From assembly GCF_042429435.1 (NCBI RefSeq), contig NZ_JBHMAF010000150.1: a stretch of 64,000 bases of DNA, one strand, 5' to 3'. Shown piece by piece: positions 60,091 to 64,000 of this stretch. The position numbers were made by a program, and so were the translations under genes. The stretch comes from Ectobacillus funiculus (GTDB taxonomy: Bacteria; Bacillota; Bacilli; Bacillales; Bacillaceae_G). Numbering within the stretch: position 1 is the first letter of the stretch; every line of letters starts with the position of its first letter. The notes beneath the pieces were generated by a model. It saw nothing but the letters and a program-made list of their open reading frames with translations, searched no databases and was not told the DNA's origin.

Positions 60091-61425
60091 TTACGGTTTC
60101 TGAACTTCTTTTAGACCCATATTAATTTTTCTTACTGCTTCCTTCGCTGAAGCCGCTACATCTTTTCTGCCGATTCCGACTTCCTCAAATAATGTCTTGA
60201 TTGCATCGCTTACAACAGGATAAGCGGGAGTGACCGGACGGTTCCGTGAAAACTTTTGTGTTTGTTGCCAAAATATATTTTTAGGATATTCATTAAATTC
60301 AGGAAAGTCCCTTGCTACAGAGTATCTTACAGGAATATCCCCAGTTGCCTTTACATATGTTTTAATTCCTTCATAGCTTGTAGCATATTTGACAAACTCC
60401 CAAGCCTCCTTTGGGTATTTAGACTTGGATGAGATTCCGAGCGACCATCCTCCGTTCGGAACAACCTGATATTTAGCCTTTGGTAAAGGAGCAATCCCAA
60501 AGTCCTCTCCCAGCTTAAGGTTTGGATTATTATTTACCAAATCTGCTAATCCCCAAGAGCCAAGTACAGTCATAGCAAGTTTGCCCGTTTCAAAAGTTCG
60601 GGGAGGTAATTCAATTGCCGCAACTCCGTCCCTATGATATAAATCTTGATAAAATTGTAATGCCTCTAACGCTTCTTTTGAATCTAAATATCCACTGGCA
60701 GTGGTTCCATCAGGGCTTAAAACACTTGCGCCGAACTGCCAAAGGAGCGGCATTTTAAAATAAGCGGCAGTTTCCCCTTCGCCAAACCCTTGTGCTGGGT
60801 CAATCCCATAGACTCCCTTATCTGGATTATTTATTCTTTTGGCAATTTCCAATACCTCGTCCCATGTCAGAGGTTTGTTTGGATCCTCCGATGGAAAAGG
60901 AACTCCGGCCTCTCTGAAAAGATGCTTGTTGTAAAATAGAGCAACACTGGATTCAACAAGAGGAGCAAGGTAAATTTCTTCATGAAATCTCATTCCTCTT
61001 AGCGTAGATTCAGGAATATCCTCAATATTCCCTTCCTTTTTCATGTACTGGTCTAAAGACAATAGTGCTCCTGCATTTGCATAAAGAGCCAAGTTAGGAC
61101 TATCTATAGCCATAATATCAGGGGGAGTTCCAGCAGCAGATTCAGTTCGCAACTTTAGTTCGTAGTCACTATAGGGTATGAGCTTCATATCAATCATGAT
61201 GTTAGGATGCAGCGCTTCAAAAGCAGAAACTATGTCTTCATATGCTTTATTTTCTGCCGGGTTTCCGTAATTTCGCCAGAAGGTCAATTGCACTTTGTTT
61301 GAAACACTCGTTTCATCATCTTCATCTTTTGGGTGGCTAGAGAATGTATTAAAAAACGACAATGCATACCCAGCGCTACAAAGTAAGATAAGGGCAAAAA
61401 CACTTATTATGAACGATTTTTTCAT
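60091..61425 (-). CDS. Extracellular solute-binding protein family 1, linked to the two-component system
   Basis: A 444-residue sugar-binding protein of the MsmE/MalE class with an N-terminal hydrophobic segment (residues 4-25). The expected lipobox is not convincing (LLCS), so it may be membrane-anchored. LTFWRNYGNPAENKAYEDIV and PNGGWSLGISSKSKYPKEAW are class features. It follows the response-regulator gene by 31 bp and has no permease of its own. Such a protein may deliver ligand to the YesM-type kinase, or share the nearby permeases. It is closed by a strong terminator. Confidence 0.85.
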   Translation of the reverse strand: MKKSFIISVFALILLCSAGYALSFFNTFSSHPKDEDDETSVSNKVQLTFWRNYGNPAENKAYEDIVSAFEALHPNIMIDMKLIPYSDYELKLRTESAAGTPPDIMAIDSPNLALYANAGALLSLDQYMKKEGNIEDIPESTLRGMRFHEEIYLAPLVESSVALFYNKHLFREAGVPFPSEDPNKPLTWDEVLEIAKRINNPDKGVYGIDPAQGFGEGETAAYFKMPLLWQFGASVLSPDGTTASGYLDSKEALEALQFYQDLYHRDGVAAIELPPRTFETGKLAMTVLGSWGLADLVNNNPNLKLGEDFGIAPLPKAKYQVVPNGGWSLGISSKSKYPKEAWEFVKYATSYEGIKTYVKATGDIPVRYSVARDFPEFNEYPKNIFWQQTQKFSRNRPVTPAYPVVSDAIKTLFEEVGIGRKDVAASAKEAVRKINMGLKEVQKP

Positions 61426-61456
61426 CTACATTCCCTTCTTTCCAAGTTTCATTTTA

Positions 61457-63055
61457 TCATTCAGCTGTATTTATGGAATTACGGAATTCAACAGGTGTTT
61501 GACCAAAGTGTTTTTTAAATACCGTACTAAAGTATCCGGAGTTAGAAAAACCAACTAAATTCGCTACATCAATTATTTTGAGTTCTTTATCCTTCAGAAA
61601 TTGCTGAGCTTTATCCATTCGCAAATTAACAAGATAATCACTAAAATTTTGTCCAACATAATTTTTAAAAGTCTCTGATAAGTACGCACTATTGATATGA
61701 AATAATTCAGATAACGAAGTAAGAGAGATTTCACTTGCATAATGCTGATCCAAGTAATGCCGAACATTATCAATGATTAATTTTCCATTCGAAAAACGGG
61801 TCAGACGTACCTTTTCAATAATGGACTGTGCTAATTGGATGAGCTGCTCTATGACTTTACGTTGAGAATTGAGCCCCCAAATGCTCTGCTGACAACTCCA
61901 CATCGTGTTCTGAATGTCTTTTGTTTCAGCATCATATTTTCTAGCTAGTGAGCCTAATAAAAATAGTACTCGATTAGCAACAAATGAAAAGGACAAAATG
62001 GATTGGTCTTCGGTGTTTCCTAGCGCATTGTGAATATTCTGTTTAAACGCCTCAAAATTCACATTCTCAATCGCATTTGTTAACCTTTTCTCTAAATCAG
62101 GTGAAAACTTAAATAGTTCCTCCTTCATGACCGTCGCATCGATCACCTGTGATTTTGAGCCCAATTGACTTTGACTCCAGGAAAGTAAGCTTGAAATATA
62201 GCCATTTTTAAGCTCTGCAAGACCTGTCACAGCATTCCCAATTCCTATTGCCGTTTCTAGATTCAGAAAGGTTTTTACGTTTTGTTGAATCTTCTCGACT
62301 AAACTAGAAACACTATCCAGACCCCTAGAATCTACAAGATATAAAAAATGAACGACAAATGCATAGCTTGGGTCGTAAAACGAATATGTTCCTGTATGCT
62401 CTTTCGCTATTTCTTTGCATAACATCTGAAAAGGGAGCCAGAGTTCCTTTAATCTATTTGCCCCCCCGTCACGCTCTCTAATTTCCACTGTTACAAACTG
62501 GACTGCAGCATTTTCGGCTGCAAGATTTTCTAGCTGCAGCTGACATAATCTATCAATCACTATATTAAGCTGCAGCCACTCCTCTTTGACTAAATGCAGT
62601 AAATATTGCTCTTGTACTTGTTGCAGCTGTGTGTGAACAAGCTGATGCAGCCGAGCTGATTCAGCCTGCTTTCTCTTTTCATCCTCAACTTCTGCACGGA
62701 TTTTTCCCAACACCTCTACTAATTCATCAGGGGCAACAGGCTTTAATAAATAGTCTTTAACCCCTTCCTTCATCGAACCTCGCACATATTCAAAATCAGA
62801 GTATCCCGATAAAACAATTACTTTTACTTTTGGGAATTGTTCATGACAATGTTTAGCTAATTCAATACCATTCATAATAGGCATTCGCATATCTGTAATG
62901 ACCACATCAACATCCATGCTTCGAAGCAATTCGAGTGCCTCTTGACCATCAGAAGCCTCTGCAACAATTTGAAAGCCCTCTTCCTCCCAATCCACCTTCA
63001 TTCGTAAGCCCTTACGAATTTGAATCTCATCATCCGTTATTATGACTTTCATCAT
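61457..63055 (-). CDS. Response regulator, YesN type (receiver plus AraC domain)
   Basis: A 532-residue regulator. The receiver domain has the acidic pair in IITDDE, the phosphoacceptor Asp55 in VVITDMRMP, and the conserved Thr/Lys region VIVLSGYSDFEYV...LLKPV. A linker of about 280 residues follows, then an AraC-type DNA-binding domain (SLTSLSELFHINSAYLSETF and KIIDVANLVGFSNSGYFSTV). Its start overlaps the kinase stop by 26 bp. It probably activates the fructan importer and enzyme genes. ATG 63055 follows GGGGTGATAGCC. ATG 63064 is possible. Confidence 0.92.
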   Translation of the reverse strand: MMKVIITDDEIQIRKGLRMKVDWEEEGFQIVAEASDGQEALELLRSMDVDVVITDMRMPIMNGIELAKHCHEQFPKVKVIVLSGYSDFEYVRGSMKEGVKDYLLKPVAPDELVEVLGKIRAEVEDEKRKQAESARLHQLVHTQLQQVQEQYLLHLVKEEWLQLNIVIDRLCQLQLENLAAENAAVQFVTVEIRERDGGANRLKELWLPFQMLCKEIAKEHTGTYSFYDPSYAFVVHFLYLVDSRGLDSVSSLVEKIQQNVKTFLNLETAIGIGNAVTGLAELKNGYISSLLSWSQSQLGSKSQVIDATVMKEELFKFSPDLEKRLTNAIENVNFEAFKQNIHNALGNTEDQSILSFSFVANRVLFLLGSLARKYDAETKDIQNTMWSCQQSIWGLNSQRKVIEQLIQLAQSIIEKVRLTRFSNGKLIIDNVRHYLDQHYASEISLTSLSELFHINSAYLSETFKNYVGQNFSDYLVNLRMDKAQQFLKDKELKIIDVANLVGFSNSGYFSTVFKKHFGQTPVEFRNSINTAE

Positions 63056-64000
63056 GGCTATCACCCCTATGCAAGTTTATGCGGAATGTAATCCTTGTTC
63101 CCATATTCTTTTCAGATTCAATTCCATACGAAAAATTTCGGCCATAGTAAAGCTGCAATCTCCCGATTACATTTTTAAGCCCAATACTGCTTCCTTTACT
63201 CTCTAATACATTTCTAGTTTCATTATTCTTTTCTTGGTTCAATAAGTTTGCGATCACTTCTTCAGACATTCCTACACCATTATCTTCCACTGAAATAATT
63301 ATTTGATTTCCAGCCTTCTCCGTTTTGATTTTTATTTCAACCTCTTTATTTCCTACAAAACCATATTTAACCGCATTTTCCACGAGCGGCTGTAGAATAA
63401 ATTTAATGATCGGAAGTTCTTTCGTTTCAGCATCCTCTTCAATCACGATAGAAATTGTATCCTCATAACGCAGCTTTAATATATTAGTGAAATTTCGGAT
63501 ATAATTGATTTCTTCTCCCAAGTTCACTACATCACTTTGGGTATTCAATGAATATCTCATCATCCGGCCTAAATAAACACTCACATTCATTACATCCTTA
63601 TTTTTTCCTTGGGCAGCCAATCCTCCAATAATCTCAAGAGTATTATTCAAAAAATGGGGATTGATTTGTAATAATAACGCTTTGTATTCTGCATCTTTTC
63701 TGCGGATATTTGCTTCATATTCTGTTTCTATCAAATGCTTTAATCGATCAATTGTATGACTAAACATTTTTATAACATACCCAACCTCATGATTATCAGA
63801 TTTAATGGTAGGCATAAAGCGTTTGGCTCCAGCAAATTCACCGCGTTCAACAAATCTCATTGCCTTTGTAAGCTTGCCAAGAGGGCTTACGATATTGGAA
63901 GAAAGCATAAAGGAAGCTATGATTGTTAAAATAAAAATAATAGCGCTTATGAGCAACAAATTTCGTTGCAACTGCTCAATTTTTGAAAACAATTCAGACT
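63030..64000 (-). CDS. Sensor histidine kinase, YesM type (5' end beyond the window)
   Basis: The last 323 or so residues of a histidine kinase; the frame stays open to base 64000. Visible parts, in order, are a transmembrane helix (LLLISAIIFILTIIASFMLS), a HAMP domain (IVSPLGKLTKAMRFVERGEF), the phosphoacceptor LLLQINPHFLNNTLE of the His_kinase family, and the HATPase domain with PLVENAVKYGF (N box) and VEDNGVGMSEE (G1). The extracellular sensor domain and first helix lie outside. Partner of the regulator at 61457. Confidence 0.93.
   Translation of the reverse strand, partial: SELFSKIEQLQRNLLLISAIIFILTIIASFMLSSNIVSPLGKLTKAMRFVERGEFAGAKRFMPTIKSDNHEVGYVIKMFSHTIDRLKHLIETEYEANIRRKDAEYKALLLQINPHFLNNTLEIIGGLAAQGKNKDVMNVSVYLGRMMRYSLNTQSDVVNLGEEINYIRNFTNILKLRYEDTISIVIEEDAETKELPIIKFILQPLVENAVKYGFVGNKEVEIKIKTEKAGNQIIISVEDNGVGMSEEVIANLLNQEKNNETRNVLESKGSSIGLKNVIGRLQLYYGRNFSYGIESEKNMGTRITFRINLHRGDSHDESHNNG

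Overview
The window looks like a chromosomal segment of a low-GC Firmicute, most likely Bacillus. Shine-Dalgarno sites are strong AGGAGG types, TTG and GTG starts are common, and there is a gerA/gerC/gerB spore-germinant receptor operon. The gluconeogenic gapB and pckA, mqo, msmX, csp and HPr genes all read as Bacillus proteins. From memory, PckA and several small hypothetical proteins resemble the Bacillus cereus group without being identical, so a divergent relative of that group is my inference. One assembly gap (Ns at 21097-21275) lies inside pckA. I saw no rRNA, tRNA or CRISPR.

Layout. 0.2-9 kb: Nudix hydrolase, a small hypothetical pair (the second gene frameshifted), a relic of a GerN-type antiporter, an AarF/UbiB kinase-like protein, two ion transporters, and a StyA-like flavoprotein divergent from a 29-residue peptide gene. 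9-16.3 kb: truncated P450, a conserved 115-aa protein, a Fur-boxed siderophore ABC operon without its ATPase, an AraC-GyrI regulator and a LysR regulator. 16.7-28.5 kb: DUF2798 protein, ArsR plus AHSA1 pair with a visible operator, gapB-pckA under a large palindrome, mqo, an AraC regulator divergent from an oxidoreductase/aldo-keto reductase pair, and a cold-shock gene. 28.6-39.4 kb is the accessory part: RNA methyltransferase, IS110 remnant, two different nucleotidyltransferase/HEPN pairs between two inverted dif-like 28-bp sites, a XerS-type recombinase, gltP, then relics of an integrase, a GH32 enzyme, an IS6 transposase and an ABC exporter.

39.4-52 kb: msmX, the germination operon, an IS6 remnant, pyruvate kinase, an orphan HPr and a heterodimeric ABC exporter. 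52-64 kb: a fructan or sucrose utilisation locus on the minus strand, comprising a YesM/YesN-type two-component system (the kinase runs off the window), a solute-binding protein, an Lpl-type importer, a GH32 beta-fructosidase, fructokinase and a Gfo/Idh/MocA oxidoreductase. The importer has no ATPase of its own and could use MsmX at 39.5 kb.

Two families of dispersed intergenic repeats run through the first 22 kb. One is about 100 bp with a built-in terminator. The other is about 135 bp with a hairpin kept in three copies. The strongest candidate for an undescribed system is the 31.0-34.3 kb module: two inverted dif-like sites, two toxin-antitoxin-like pairs as cargo, and a XerS-like recombinase immediately outside.
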